Assembly (NCBI GenBank): GCA_002427465.1
Contig: DIRC01000009.1
Span: forward strand, 26,278 to 64,717
Source of the DNA: Clostridiales bacterium UBA5446
Lineage (GTDB): Bacteria > Bacillota > Clostridia > Oscillospirales > Oscillospiraceae
Direction: 5' to 3'
DNA length: 38,440 bases
Made by a program: the position numbers and the translations under genes. This document shows, piece after piece, positions 1-8,126 of the stretch; within the stretch, counting starts at the first letter, position 1, and the number at the start of each line of letters is the position of its first letter. The notes beneath the pieces are model-generated. The model saw nothing but the letters and a program-made list of their open reading frames with translations, searched no databases and was not told the origin of the DNA.

Positions 1-1938
1 TGGATGGAGCAGGAGCAGGAGCGCGGCATTACGATAACATCGGCCGCAACAACCTGTCACTGGAAGGGCTTCCGGATCAACATTATTGACACGCCGGGGC
101 ATGTGGACTTTACCGCGGAGGTAGAGCGTTCACTGCGGGTCCTGGAGGGCTGCGTGGCCGTTATGTGTGCCAAGGGCGGCGTCGAGCCACAGTCCGAAAC
201 AGTATGGAGACAGGCCGATCACTATAATGTCCCCCGCATGATCTATGTGAACAAGATGGATATTATGGGCGCCGACTTCTTTAATGTCATCAATATGGTG
301 CACGAAAGGCTCAAGGCTAACGCCGTGCCGATCCAGCTTCCCATCGGGTCTGAGGATTCCTTTAGGGGAATCATCGATCTGGTGGAGATGCAGGCGGACA
401 TTTATTATGACGACTTAGGCAAGGACATGCGCGTCGAGGAAATTCCTGAGGATATGCGTGCAATTGCCGGGGAGTACAGGCAGAAACTGCTTGAGTCCGT
501 GTCGGATTTTGACGACGAGATCATGGAACGCTATCTGGATGGCAAGGAAATCCCGGCGGACATGATACGAGCGGCTATAAGAAGGGCAACCGTGGCGGTT
601 CAGCTGATTCCCGTCGTCTGCGGAACTTCCTATAAGAACAAGGGCGTGCAGAAGCTGCTCGATGCGATAATCGACTATATGCCGTCTCCCCTGGATATCC
701 CGCCTGTTGAGGGGATAGACCCGAAAACCGGTGAGCCGGATGTGCGCGAATCCGATGACAACGCCCCATTTTCGGCTCTTGCATTTAAGATCATGTCCGA
801 TCCCTACGTAGGAAAGCTTGCATTTTTCAGGGTTTACTCAGGCACTGTAAACGCCGGCTCGACGGTCATGAACTCGACCAAGGGCCAGCGCGAGCGGTTG
901 GGCAGGATACTTCAGATGCACGCAAATCACCGCGAAGATCTCCAGACGGTTTACTCCGGCGATATTGCCGCCGCTGTGAGCCTTAAAAATACCACCACGG
1001 GCGATACGCTCTGTGATGAAAAAAAGCAGATTATCCTTGAATCCATGGAGTTTCCGGAACCGGTCATCCGCGTGGCCATCGAGCCGAAGACGAAAGCCGG
1101 ACAGGAAAAGATGTCCATAGCGCTTGCCAAGCTGTCCGAGGAGGACCCGACCTTTAAGACCTGGACCGACGAGGAAACCGGCCAGACTATCATCGCCGGA
1201 ATGGGCGAGCTTCATCTTGAGATAATAGTAGACAGGCTCCTGCGCGAATTCAAGGTCGAAGCCAATGTTGGCAAGCCTCAGGTCTCCTATAAGGAAACGA
1301 TCACGAAAAGCGCGACTGTGGATACCCGGTATGCTCGCCAGACAGGCGGACACGGTCAGTTTGCCCATGTGAAGCTGGTTCTGGAGCCGAACGAATCCGG
1401 AAAGGGCTATGAATTCATCAATAAGATAACCGGAGGCGCGATACCCAAGGAATATATCCCCAGCGTGGATCAGGGTATCCGGGGCGCTATGAATGCCGGA
1501 GTGCTTGGCGGGTACAACGTTGTCGACGTTAAGGTCACGCTGATTGACGGCTCATTCCATGAGGTGGACTCGTCCGAGCTGGCGTTTAAAATCTGCGGAA
1601 GCATGGCGTTTAAAGAAGCTATGCAGAAAGCCGGGCCGACCCTGCTTGAACCCATCATGAAGGTTATCGTGACAACTCCTGAGGAATATATGGGAGATGT
1701 CATGGGCGACCTGAACGCAAGACGCGGACAGATCAGCGGATCGGATATTTTTAACGGTGCAGCTATGATTACGTCAGACGTGCCGCTGTCCGCGATGTTC
1801 GGTTATGCCACCGACCTTCGCAGCAAGACGAAAGGCCGCGCCAACTACAGTATGGAACCCAGCCACTATATTGAATTGCCAAAGACGCTTCGGGATTCGC
1901 TGCTGGGTGTACGCGGCTCAAATCCGCAAAAGAAATAA
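1..1938 (+). CDS. fusA: Elongation factor G, 5'-truncated by the window edge
   Basis: Translational GTPase that moves tRNA and mRNA through the ribosome after peptide bond formation and helps RRF recycle ribosomes; cytoplasmic. The reading frame is open from base 1 (W-M-E-Q-E-Q-E-R-G-I-T-I), which is the switch I region of EF-G, so about 55 N-terminal residues including the P-loop lie upstream of the window. Visible G motifs are DTPGH and NKMD, followed by domains II to V ending in the usual short charged tail. The first in-frame ATG (base 4) is an internal Met, not the start. Tuf follows 48 bases later, the classic str-operon order. Identification is certain; only the start is missing. Confidence 0.97.
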   Translation, partial: WMEQEQERGITITSAATTCHWKGFRINIIDTPGHVDFTAEVERSLRVLEGCVAVMCAKGGVEPQSETVWRQADHYNVPRMIYVNKMDIMGADFFNVINMVHERLKANAVPIQLPIGSEDSFRGIIDLVEMQADIYYDDLGKDMRVEEIPEDMRAIAGEYRQKLLESVSDFDDEIMERYLDGKEIPADMIRAAIRRATVAVQLIPVVCGTSYKNKGVQKLLDAIIDYMPSPLDIPPVEGIDPKTGEPDVRESDDNAPFSALAFKIMSDPYVGKLAFFRVYSGTVNAGSTVMNSTKGQRERLGRILQMHANHREDLQTVYSGDIAAAVSLKNTTTGDTLCDEKKQIILESMEFPEPVIRVAIEPKTKAGQEKMSIALAKLSEEDPTFKTWTDEETGQTIIAGMGELHLEIIVDRLLREFKVEANVGKPQVSYKETITKSATVDTRYARQTGGHGQFAHVKLVLEPNESGKGYEFINKITGGAIPKEYIPSVDQGIRGAMNAGVLGGYNVVDVKVTLIDGSFHEVDSSELAFKICGSMAFKEAMQKAGPTLLEPIMKVIVTTPEEYMGDVMGDLNARRGQISGSDIFNGAAMITSDVPLSAMFGYATDLRSKTKGRANYSMEPSHYIELPKTLRDSLLGVRGSNPQKK

Positions 1939-1986
1939 TCAGAATTATATTTGATCAAGATTTAGATAATTGAGGAGGATATCAAA

Positions 1987-3192
1987 ATGGCAAAACAGAT
2001 GTTTAACCGTGTTAAGCCCCACGTCAATATCGGCACCATCGGTCATATTGACCACGGCAAGACCACTCTTACCGCGGCCATAACCAAGGTTCTCAGCTTG
2101 GCCGACCCCACCACGGCAACTTTCACGGCTTATGATCAGATCGATAAGGCCCCCGAAGAGCGCGCCCGCGGAATCACGATAAATACCTCTCACGTTGAAT
2201 ATCAGACCGCGTCCCGCCATTACGCCCACGTGGACTGCCCGGGCCACGCGGACTATATCAAGAACATGATCACCGGCGCCGCTCAGATGGACGGTGCGAT
2301 CCTTGTCATCGCCGCTTCCGACGGCCCCATGGCCCAGACCCGCGAACACCTTCTGCTTGCCCGTCAGGTCAACGTACCATATATTGTGGTTTTCCTGAAC
2401 AAGGTTGACCAGGTTGACGACCCCGAGCTGCTTGAGCTGGTTGAGATGGAAGTCCGCGAGCTTCTCAGCAAGTACGATTTCCCCGGAGACGACACCCCCA
2501 TTATCAAGGGATCCGCGCTGAACGCCCTTGTATGCGAATCCAAGGACATCAACGCCCCTGAGTATGCGTGCATCATCGAGCTTATGGAAGCTGTCGACAC
2601 CTGGATCAAGACGCCTGAGCGCAAGTCCGACCTGCCCTTCCTGATGCCCATCGAGGACGTCTTTACCATCACCGGCCGCGGCACCGTGACCACCGGCCGT
2701 GTAGAGCGCGGACGCGTCAAGATCGGTGATAAGGTCGTTATCGTCGGCATTAAGGATACGAAGGAAACCGTCGTTACCGGTACCGAAATGTTCCACAAGA
2801 CCCTGGATTACGCCGAGGCCGGCGACAATGTGGGCTGCCTGCTCCGCGGCATTGCCAAGAAGGACGTCGAGCGTGGACAGGTTCTCGCCGCGCCCAAGAG
2901 CATTCACCCTCACACCAAGTTTAAAGGGCAGGTTTACGTGCTTTCTAAGGACGAGGGCGGCCGCCATACGCCGTTCTTCAACAACTACCGCCCCCAGTTC
3001 TATTTCCGTACCACCGACGTGACCGGCGTCATCACACTGCCTGAGGGCGTCGAGATGTGCATGCCCGGCGATAACGTGGACATGGACGTGGAGCTCATCA
3101 CACCCATCGCCATTGAGCAGGGCCTCCGCTTTGCTATCCGCGAGGGCGGACGTACTGTCGGCTCCGGTGTCGTCATCGGCATCAACGAGTAA
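1987..3192 (+). CDS. tuf: Elongation factor Tu
   Basis: GTPase that delivers aminoacyl-tRNA to the ribosomal A site. The 401-residue product is full length. It carries the P-loop GHIDHGKTT, the effector segment RGITIN, DCPGHAD, NKVD and the SAL motif, then the two beta-barrel domains, ending GSGVVIGINE. GHIDHGKT and DGPMAQTREH are mild variants of the usual GHVDHGKT and DGPMPQTREH. The start is set by a strong GAGGAGG eight bases upstream. Codon use is strongly biased to C-ending codons, as expected for a very highly expressed gene. It is probably co-transcribed with fusA and ends at a terminator just downstream. Confidence 0.98.
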   Translation: MAKQMFNRVKPHVNIGTIGHIDHGKTTLTAAITKVLSLADPTTATFTAYDQIDKAPEERARGITINTSHVEYQTASRHYAHVDCPGHADYIKNMITGAAQMDGAILVIAASDGPMAQTREHLLLARQVNVPYIVVFLNKVDQVDDPELLELVEMEVRELLSKYDFPGDDTPIIKGSALNALVCESKDINAPEYACIIELMEAVDTWIKTPERKSDLPFLMPIEDVFTITGRGTVTTGRVERGRVKIGDKVVIVGIKDTKETVVTGTEMFHKTLDYAEAGDNVGCLLRGIAKKDVERGQVLAAPKSIHPHTKFKGQVYVLSKDEGGRHTPFFNNYRPQFYFRTTDVTGVITLPEGVEMCMPGDNVDMDVELITPIAIEQGLRFAIREGGRTVGSGVVIGINE

Positions 3193-3203
3193 TTACAACC
3201 CAA

Positions 3204-3236
3204 AAAAGGCTTCCGACCGCAGGCCGGGAGCCTTTT
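3204..3236. terminator. Bidirectional intrinsic terminator between tuf and the convergent DUF4830 gene
   Basis: An 11-bp stem, AAAAGGCTTCC paired with GGGAGCCTTTT (one G-T wobble), encloses an 11-base loop. On the + strand it ends in four T. On the minus strand it ends in six T, so it can stop both tuf and the opposing gene at 3255-3689. Confidence 0.85.
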
Positions 3237-3254
3237 GATATTCAGCTGCAAGAC

Positions 3255-3689
3255 TTATTTCAGACCATGCATAAACCCATCCAGGGCGGTCGAATGAATA
3301 TCGCCCCCAACCACCCGATTTCCGCAGATAAACAGCTGCGCCAGTACAGTATCGTCACTGTTGGGATAATTGATCACCTTGTATATATATCGCGTGCACT
3401 CGCGCCCGGCGTACAGGGAAAGATCGAAGCCCTGAGCCTGCTGCATCCTGTTGTATGTGAGCATCACGCCGTCGAATACGCGCGGCAGAATGATGACCTC
3501 GCTTAACTCGGTGGCCGGGTCTACTTCCCAGCCCAGCGCAGACAGATAGGCTACGCGCCCTTCGGTGGTGCCCACGTCTTCGGCCGGCGTTTTGGACACG
3601 GCCAGAACGACCCCGGCAAGCAGAACGGAAAAGGCAAGTATGATGGCAATTGCAGTTTTTTTTGTAAACTTCAGCGCTTTGATCTTCAT
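3255..3689 (-). CDS. DUF4830-type membrane-anchored or secreted protein
   Basis: A 144-residue protein of unknown function. Residues 1-12 are basic, and residues 13-32 form a hydrophobic segment that acts as a signal peptide or membrane anchor. The exported part contains the pattern that I recognise from the DUF4830 family: a region with W-E-V, the segment VIILPRVFDGVMLTYNRMQ, then QGFDLSLYAGRECTRYIYKVINYP. No cysteine lipobox is evident. AGAGGTGAT lies 4 to 5 bases upstream of the ATG and supports this start. The gene stands alone, convergent with tuf, and has a perfect palindrome in its leader. The family assignment is from memory; no enzymatic residues are evident. Confidence 0.75.
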   Translation of the reverse strand: MKIKALKFTKKTAIAIILAFSVLLAGVVLAVSKTPAEDVGTTEGRVAYLSALGWEVDPATELSEVIILPRVFDGVMLTYNRMQQAQGFDLSLYAGRECTRYIYKVINYPNSDDTVLAQLFICGNRVVGGDIHSTALDGFMHGLK

Positions 3690-3702
3690 TGGACATCACC
3701 TC

Positions 3703-3719
3703 TGAATAATGATTATTCA
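3703..3719 (-). promoter_or_regulatory. Perfect Fur/PerR-like palindrome in the leader of the DUF4830 gene
   Basis: TGAATAAT-G-ATTATTCA is an exact 8-1-8 inverted repeat just upstream of the ribosome binding site of the minus-strand gene at 3255-3689. Its core matches the 7-1-7 format of Fur-family boxes (Fur TGATAATNATTATCA, PerR TTATAATNATTATAA) at 5 of 7 positions per half site. Which regulator binds, if any, is inference. Confidence 0.5.
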
Positions 3720-3963
3720 AATTCTGGCGGCTTTATGATAGAATCGCTGAAGGGCAGTCATGCTATTGCGCGCATTCGTCCCTTCCGGGGCAAGGCGGAT
3801 GAACGGGAATAGTGTTTACAAATTGACGGAGGGTGTAGAGATGAATTGCAACTGATTCTGCTCCGAAATTAAAAATCTCTATTTCCCAGATATTTTTTTG
3901 GTGTAAATCACTGCTATTTTCAATGGGATTTTAAAATGTTAACAAAAACAATACATTAATCTA

Positions 3964-3992
3964 TTGAAATATGCACATATATGAGATATTAT
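3964..3992 (+). promoter_or_regulatory. Sigma-A promoter upstream of the PucR-type regulator
   Basis: TTGAAA (3964-3969) and TATTAT (3987-3992) are separated by exactly 17 bp in an AT-rich background. Transcription would start near base 4000, giving a leader of about 57 bases before the ATG at 4057. Confidence 0.7.
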
Positions 3993-4056
3993 GTAAAATA
4001 GCATTTTTTAAAATCATACCGTCAATATGACAGGGGTTTGTTGGGAGGAAATATAA

Positions 4057-5151
4057 ATGTCTAGTAGAGTTTTTCAGAGTGTAATCGTTCAAATGAAAGA
4101 GGCTACGGACAGATACGTCGGAGTCGCAGACGAGCAGGGGTTCGTCATCGCTTCCAGCGAACTGTCCATGATCGGCTCGCATCTTGACGATTTGCAGGAC
4201 ATCCCCACGGATTCGGCGGAACAAATTTTCACATCCAGCGTCAGAACGTATAAAATTCTGGGGGCTACCGGACTCAGGTATGAACATGCCGTGTTTGTTG
4301 CTGGAAACGACGAGGTTGCCAGAAGCGTATGTATTCTGGCGGCCATTGCCATGAACGAAGCCCGGACGAACTACGAGGAAAAGCATAACAAGGCAACTTT
4401 TGTAAAGAATATCATCTCGGACAATATCCTGCCGGGAGACGTTTACGTGCGCGCGAAAGAGCTTCATTTTGTCACGGATGTCCCGCGGGCAGTGTTTCTG
4501 GTGCGCCAGTTGGAGCATTCGGATGTAGCGGCGATAGAAGTCATACAGAGCCTGTTTCCGGACAGGCAGCGCGATTTTGTGCTTTCGGTCAGCGAAACCG
4601 ATATTGTCGTGATTAAGGAAATGACCTACGAGGAAAGTCCGGAAAGCACCAAGATCATAGCCCAGCGGATCGAAAATGCTATGCGTACCGAGCTTCAGAC
4701 CAAGATAGTCGTAGGCATAGGCTCGACAGCATATCATCTGCGCGAACTTGCGGATCGATATAAGGAAGCCCAGGTTGCCATTGACGTGGGCAAGGTTTTC
4801 GAAACCGAAAAAGCAATAATCAGCTATGAGAATCTGGGGATAGGCAGGATCATCTATCAGCTTCCGGTGACTCTGTGTGAAATGTTCCTTTCCGAAGTCT
4901 TCAAAAAGAGCCCCATCGAGGCGCTTGACGCCGATACTCTGGAGACGATAAACAAGTTTTTCGAAAATAACCTGAACGTCTCCGAAACCTCCCGCAAGCT
5001 CTATGTACACCGCAATACCTTGGTGTACAGGCTTGAAAAAATAAAGAAAATAACCGGACTGGATCTGCGCGAGTTTGATCACGCCATAATTTTCAAGGTC
5101 GCGATGATGGTCAAGAAGTATCTCGATTCTCAGAGCGTTTCCAGGTTCTGA
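4057..5151 (+). CDS. PucR/CdaR-family transcriptional regulator
   Basis: A 364-residue putative DNA-binding regulator. The C-terminus (about residues 305-352, NVSETSRKLYVHRNTLVYRLEKIKKITGLD) is the PucR-type helix-turn-helix with its conserved H-R-N-T-L-x-Y-R-L core. The middle region resembles the degenerate GGDEF-like module of CdaR proteins, and the N-terminal 130 residues resemble a small ligand-sensing domain of the sugar-diacid type. The start has GGGAGGAA eight bases upstream. It precedes ftsE by 38 bases on the same strand. It could regulate the ftsEX group, but this is only positional; PucR-family members more often control catabolic genes. The ligand is unknown. Confidence 0.85.
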   Translation: MSSRVFQSVIVQMKEATDRYVGVADEQGFVIASSELSMIGSHLDDLQDIPTDSAEQIFTSSVRTYKILGATGLRYEHAVFVAGNDEVARSVCILAAIAMNEARTNYEEKHNKATFVKNIISDNILPGDVYVRAKELHFVTDVPRAVFLVRQLEHSDVAAIEVIQSLFPDRQRDFVLSVSETDIVVIKEMTYEESPESTKIIAQRIENAMRTELQTKIVVGIGSTAYHLRELADRYKEAQVAIDVGKVFETEKAIISYENLGIGRIIYQLPVTLCEMFLSEVFKKSPIEALDADTLETINKFFENNLNVSETSRKLYVHRNTLVYRLEKIKKITGLDLREFDHAIIFKVAMMVKKYLDSQSVSRF

Positions 5152-5189
5152 GTTTAGCGGGAGGTATTCAGCCTCAAAGGAGATTGCAT

Positions 5190-5882
5190 ATGGTTCAGAT
5201 GAACGACGTCAAAATGGTCTATGAGAGCAGCGGCATGGTTGCTTTGGAAGACATCGACTTCGAGATACACGAAGGCGAGTTTGTCTTCCTTGTGGGGCCC
5301 TCCGGCTCCGGCAAGACCACAATCATCAAGCTGCTTACCGGGGAAGTTCAGGCTGCCGAGGGTGAGATTTCCGTAAACGGATTCGACCTGCGCAGGCTGA
5401 AGAGACGGAAGCTGCCACAGCTTCGGCGCACGCTGGGCGTAATCTTTCAGGATTTTCGCCTGATTGACAAACTGACGGTTTATGAAAATGTTGCTTTTGC
5501 CATGCACGTTGTGGGCGCGCCGAAAAAGGAGATTGACGACCGTGTGCCGTACGTGCTGGAGCTTGTCGGCCTGAACGGCCGGGAAAAGCGTTTTCCCCAG
5601 GAGCTTTCGGGCGGAGAGCAGCAGCGTGTCGCCATAGCCCGCGCTCTGGTAAACAATCCCCGCATGATCATTGCGGACGAGCCTACCGGCAACCTGGATC
5701 CGGTGCGCAGCCTTGAGCTTATGCTGCTGCTGGAGAAGATCAATGCCCTTGGGACCACAGTGCTGGTGGTGACACATGAGAAAGAGCTTGTAAACGCTTT
5801 CTCAAAACGTGTTGTTGCCATCGACTGCGGACGTGTGATCAGCGACGGAATGGACGGGTATTACAGTTATGAAATTGAATAG
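5190..5882 (+). CDS. ftsE: Cell division ATP-binding protein FtsE
   Basis: ATPase of the FtsEX ABC-type complex, which couples the divisome or elongation machinery to peptidoglycan hydrolases on the cell surface. The 230-residue protein shows Walker A GPSGSGKTT (36-44), the Q-loop FQDFRLIDKLTVYENVAF typical of FtsE, signature LSGGEQQRVAIARAL (about 140-154) and Walker B IIADEPTG. AAAGGAGA ends seven bases before the ATG at 5190; a TTG at 5184 would abut that site and is rejected. The last 14 bases overlap ftsX, implying translational coupling. Confidence 0.96.
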   Translation: MVQMNDVKMVYESSGMVALEDIDFEIHEGEFVFLVGPSGSGKTTIIKLLTGEVQAAEGEISVNGFDLRRLKRRKLPQLRRTLGVIFQDFRLIDKLTVYENVAFAMHVVGAPKKEIDDRVPYVLELVGLNGREKRFPQELSGGEQQRVAIARALVNNPRMIIADEPTGNLDPVRSLELMLLLEKINALGTTVLVVTHEKELVNAFSKRVVAIDCGRVISDGMDGYYSYEIE

Positions 5883-6753
5883 GATCGGTTATCTGATAAA
5901 GTCGGGATTCAAAGGCATTTTTTCCCATGGTCTGATGTCCTTTGCCTCTGTGACGATTATTATGGCCTGCCTGATTATCATGGGTAGCTTTTCACTGCTG
6001 ATCGTCAATATTAACAACATTATTGACGACCTGGAAAACGAAAACGAAGTTGTGGCCTTTGTGGACGAAAATCTGTCGGATGAGGCTGCACAGGCGCTGC
6101 AGGCGGATATAGAGGCGCTTCAAAATATCAGCGGCGTCAGGTTCGTCTCGCGGGAAGACGCCAGGACAAGCTTTGAGGAGGACTATGACAAAAGTCTCTT
6201 TTCGGACATCGACTCCTCGGTGTTCCGCCACCGTTATGTAATTAATCTGGCGGATATCAGCCTGATGGGGGATACCAAGGCCGCCCTTGAAAGTGTTGAC
6301 GGGATTGCCAAGGTCAATGCCCATCTTGAATATGCCAAGGGGTTCATTACCGTCCGCAATATCGTCAGCGTCGTGTCTCTGGTGCTGATTATACTGCTCA
6401 CCGCCGTATCCCTGCTGATCATGACCAACACCATTAAGCTGGCCACGTTTACCCGGCGCGAGGAAATTGCCATCATGAAAATGGTGGGCGCAAGCAACGG
6501 CTTTATCCGCTGCCCCTTCGTGGTTGAAGGGCTTGTTCTCGGCCTTCTTGGGGGCGGCCTGGCATTTTTGCTTGAGTGGGGCATCTACGTCCTGGTCTGC
6601 AACAAGATCGTCACAGGCGTCACAGGGACGCTTATCAGCGTCGTGGCGTTCAGCACCGTCATGTGGCCGCTGTTGATCGCGTTTATGGCGGCGGGCGTGC
6701 TGGTTGGCGTTATCGGCGGAATGACCGCCATACGGAATTATCTTAAAGTATAG
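5869..6753 (+). CDS. ftsX: Cell division protein FtsX
   Basis: Membrane partner of FtsE. The 294-residue protein has the family layout: a short cytoplasmic N-terminus, TM1 (about 22-46), an extracellular domain of about 115 residues, then TM2 (about 164-187), TM3 (about 215-243) and TM4 (about 264-288). ATP hydrolysis by FtsE is transmitted through FtsX to activate a hydrolase outside the cell; the extracellular domain is where such partners bind. Its start lies inside ftsE and its stop overlaps the ribosome binding site of the M23 peptidase gene, so the three genes are one transcription unit. Confidence 0.95.
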   Translation: MKLNRIGYLIKSGFKGIFSHGLMSFASVTIIMACLIIMGSFSLLIVNINNIIDDLENENEVVAFVDENLSDEAAQALQADIEALQNISGVRFVSREDARTSFEEDYDKSLFSDIDSSVFRHRYVINLADISLMGDTKAALESVDGIAKVNAHLEYAKGFITVRNIVSVVSLVLIILLTAVSLLIMTNTIKLATFTRREEIAIMKMVGASNGFIRCPFVVEGLVLGLLGGGLAFLLEWGIYVLVCNKIVTGVTGTLISVVAFSTVMWPLLIAFMAAGVLVGVIGGMTAIRNYLKV

Positions 6754-6765
6754 GAGGCGGTAGTT

Positions 6766-8019
6766 TTGAAGAACAAGACCACAGTATCAGTTATCTGCAT
6801 TGTGCTTGCCATTATGATGGCGTTTTCGCTGGTCATTTCGATTTTGGGATCCGTCTCGGCGTATGCCGTGTCTCAGTCCCAGATCGACGCGCTGGAGGAT
6901 CAGAAGAGCGGCCTTCGCGCCCAGCGAGAGGAAATGCAGGCCGATATTGACGCGCTTAAGGCGAACCAGGCCGGGGTTTTGGAACAGAAGGCCGCCCTTG
7001 ACGAGCGAAATGAGCTGAACCGCCAGGCCATTGAACTGATAGATGAGCAGATCGAGCTGTATTCGAGGCTTGTCGAGGAAAAGGCCAGGGAGGTTAAAGC
7101 GGCAAAGGCTGCGGAGGACGCCCAATACGAGGAATACTGCACCCATATCAGGGCCATGGAGGAAAATGGGAGCTATACATACTGGGCCTTGATCTTCAAA
7201 TCCAAGAGCTTGTCGGAACTGCTTTCCAACATTGACATGATCGGTGAGATCATGGACTCCGATAAGCGGCTTTACGATCAGTATACGGCGGCGCGGGAAA
7301 ACACCGAAAAGGTCAAAGCCGAGTATGAGGAAACCCTGGTTCAACTTGAGGCAAAGCAGGATGAGCTGAAGGCGGAGAAGAAGGAGCTGGAAGCTCAGAT
7401 CGTAGCCGCCACCCAGATGATCCTGGATTTGCAGGAGGATATCGACGAGTATACCGCCGCATATGAAGAGAACGCGGCTGCGGAAAGCCAGCTTCAGTCG
7501 CAGATCGACTCTCTTGCGGCTGAGATGAAAAGGCAGGAGGAGGCCGCGCGGAAGGCTGCCGAGCAGGCGAACAAACCCTATGACGGGACAGGCTCCACTG
7601 CCACGGGAAGCTTCAGTTGGCCGTTGCCCTCCTCTACATATGTCACCAGCGGCTTTGGCCTGCGCGTCCACCCGATCTTCGGGACCGAGCGCTACCATAA
7701 CGGCATTGACATATCCGGAAATTCAGGGTCATCAATCCTGGCCTCCGACAGCGGGACTGTTGCCATTGCCACATACAGCTCCTCATACGGCAACTATGTC
7801 ATGATCTATCATTCCAACGGAACCTCGACGCTTTATGCCCACATGAGCAGCATGGCGGTTTCCGCCGGGGACAGCGTGACACAGGGCCAGACGATCGGCT
7901 ATGTGGGATCTACAGGCTGGTCAACAGGGCCGCACCTCCATTTCGAGATCGCCGTTAACGGCACCAGAGTCAATCCTCTCAATTATTTTTCAAACTACAC
8001 GATGGCTCCCGACGCGTAA
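6766..8019 (+). CDS. Secreted coiled-coil M23 peptidoglycan endopeptidase (EnvC-like)
   Basis: A 417-residue exported protein that probably cleaves peptidoglycan cross-links or activates another hydrolase. Residues 1-34 are a signal peptide (hydrophobic VICIVLAIMMAFSLVISILG, then AYA). Residues about 38-265 are a long Glu/Lys/Ala-rich coiled coil. Residues about 295-405 are an M23/LytM domain with the zinc motif H311-x3-D315 and the H390-L-H392 pair, so it looks catalytically active. The start is TTG, set by AGGAGG eight bases upstream that overlaps the ftsX stop. This coiled coil plus hydrolase architecture next to FtsEX is that of EnvC in Gram-negatives and PcsB/CwlO in Gram-positives, so control by FtsX is a strong inference. 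Confidence 0.93.
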   Translation: MKNKTTVSVICIVLAIMMAFSLVISILGSVSAYAVSQSQIDALEDQKSGLRAQREEMQADIDALKANQAGVLEQKAALDERNELNRQAIELIDEQIELYSRLVEEKAREVKAAKAAEDAQYEEYCTHIRAMEENGSYTYWALIFKSKSLSELLSNIDMIGEIMDSDKRLYDQYTAARENTEKVKAEYEETLVQLEAKQDELKAEKKELEAQIVAATQMILDLQEDIDEYTAAYEENAAAESQLQSQIDSLAAEMKRQEEAARKAAEQANKPYDGTGSTATGSFSWPLPSSTYVTSGFGLRVHPIFGTERYHNGIDISGNSGSSILASDSGTVAIATYSSSYGNYVMIYHSNGTSTLYAHMSSMAVSAGDSVTQGQTIGYVGSTGWSTGPHLHFEIAVNGTRVNPLNYFSNYTMAPDA

Positions 8020-8079
8020 CACAGCAGGAGACCACCATTGTCTTAGGGGCCGGATTTGGCGCGGAATTACACACAATCA

Positions 8080-8099
8080 GGGCGGCCTTCGGGCCGCCC
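8080..8099 (+). other. GC-rich UUCG hairpin between the M23 and S41 genes
   Basis: GGGCGGCC-TTCG-GGCCGCCC is a perfect 8-bp stem with a UUCG tetraloop, a very stable RNA fold. No T-run follows, so it is not a typical terminator; it may protect or segment the mRNA between the two genes. Confidence 0.7.
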
Positions 8100-8126
8100 A
8101 GTGATGATATATGGCGGTGAGAACTA

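Larger units (their letters stand above)
3690..4056. other. 367-bp intergenic region between two divergent genes
   Basis: Apart from the palindrome at 3703-3719 and the promoter at 3964-3992, I see no gene, RNA or repeat here. The right half is AT-rich, unlike the flanking genes. A GGAGGG followed seven bases later by a four-codon ATG frame (3841-3855) is present but has no supporting promoter. No convincing promoter was found for the minus-strand gene. Confidence 0.6.

Noticed and set aside
1945..2967. 340-residue open frame on the minus strand across tuf
   Set aside because: It is the antisense of a certain, highly biased gene; GC-rich third positions keep the opposite strand open. No ribosome binding site and no recognisable protein pattern.
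3828..3855. GGAGGG followed by a four-codon frame (Met-Asn-Cys-Asn-stop)
   Set aside because: Spacing suits a leader peptide, but there is no promoter just upstream and no attenuator before the PucR-type gene, whose own promoter lies further downstream.
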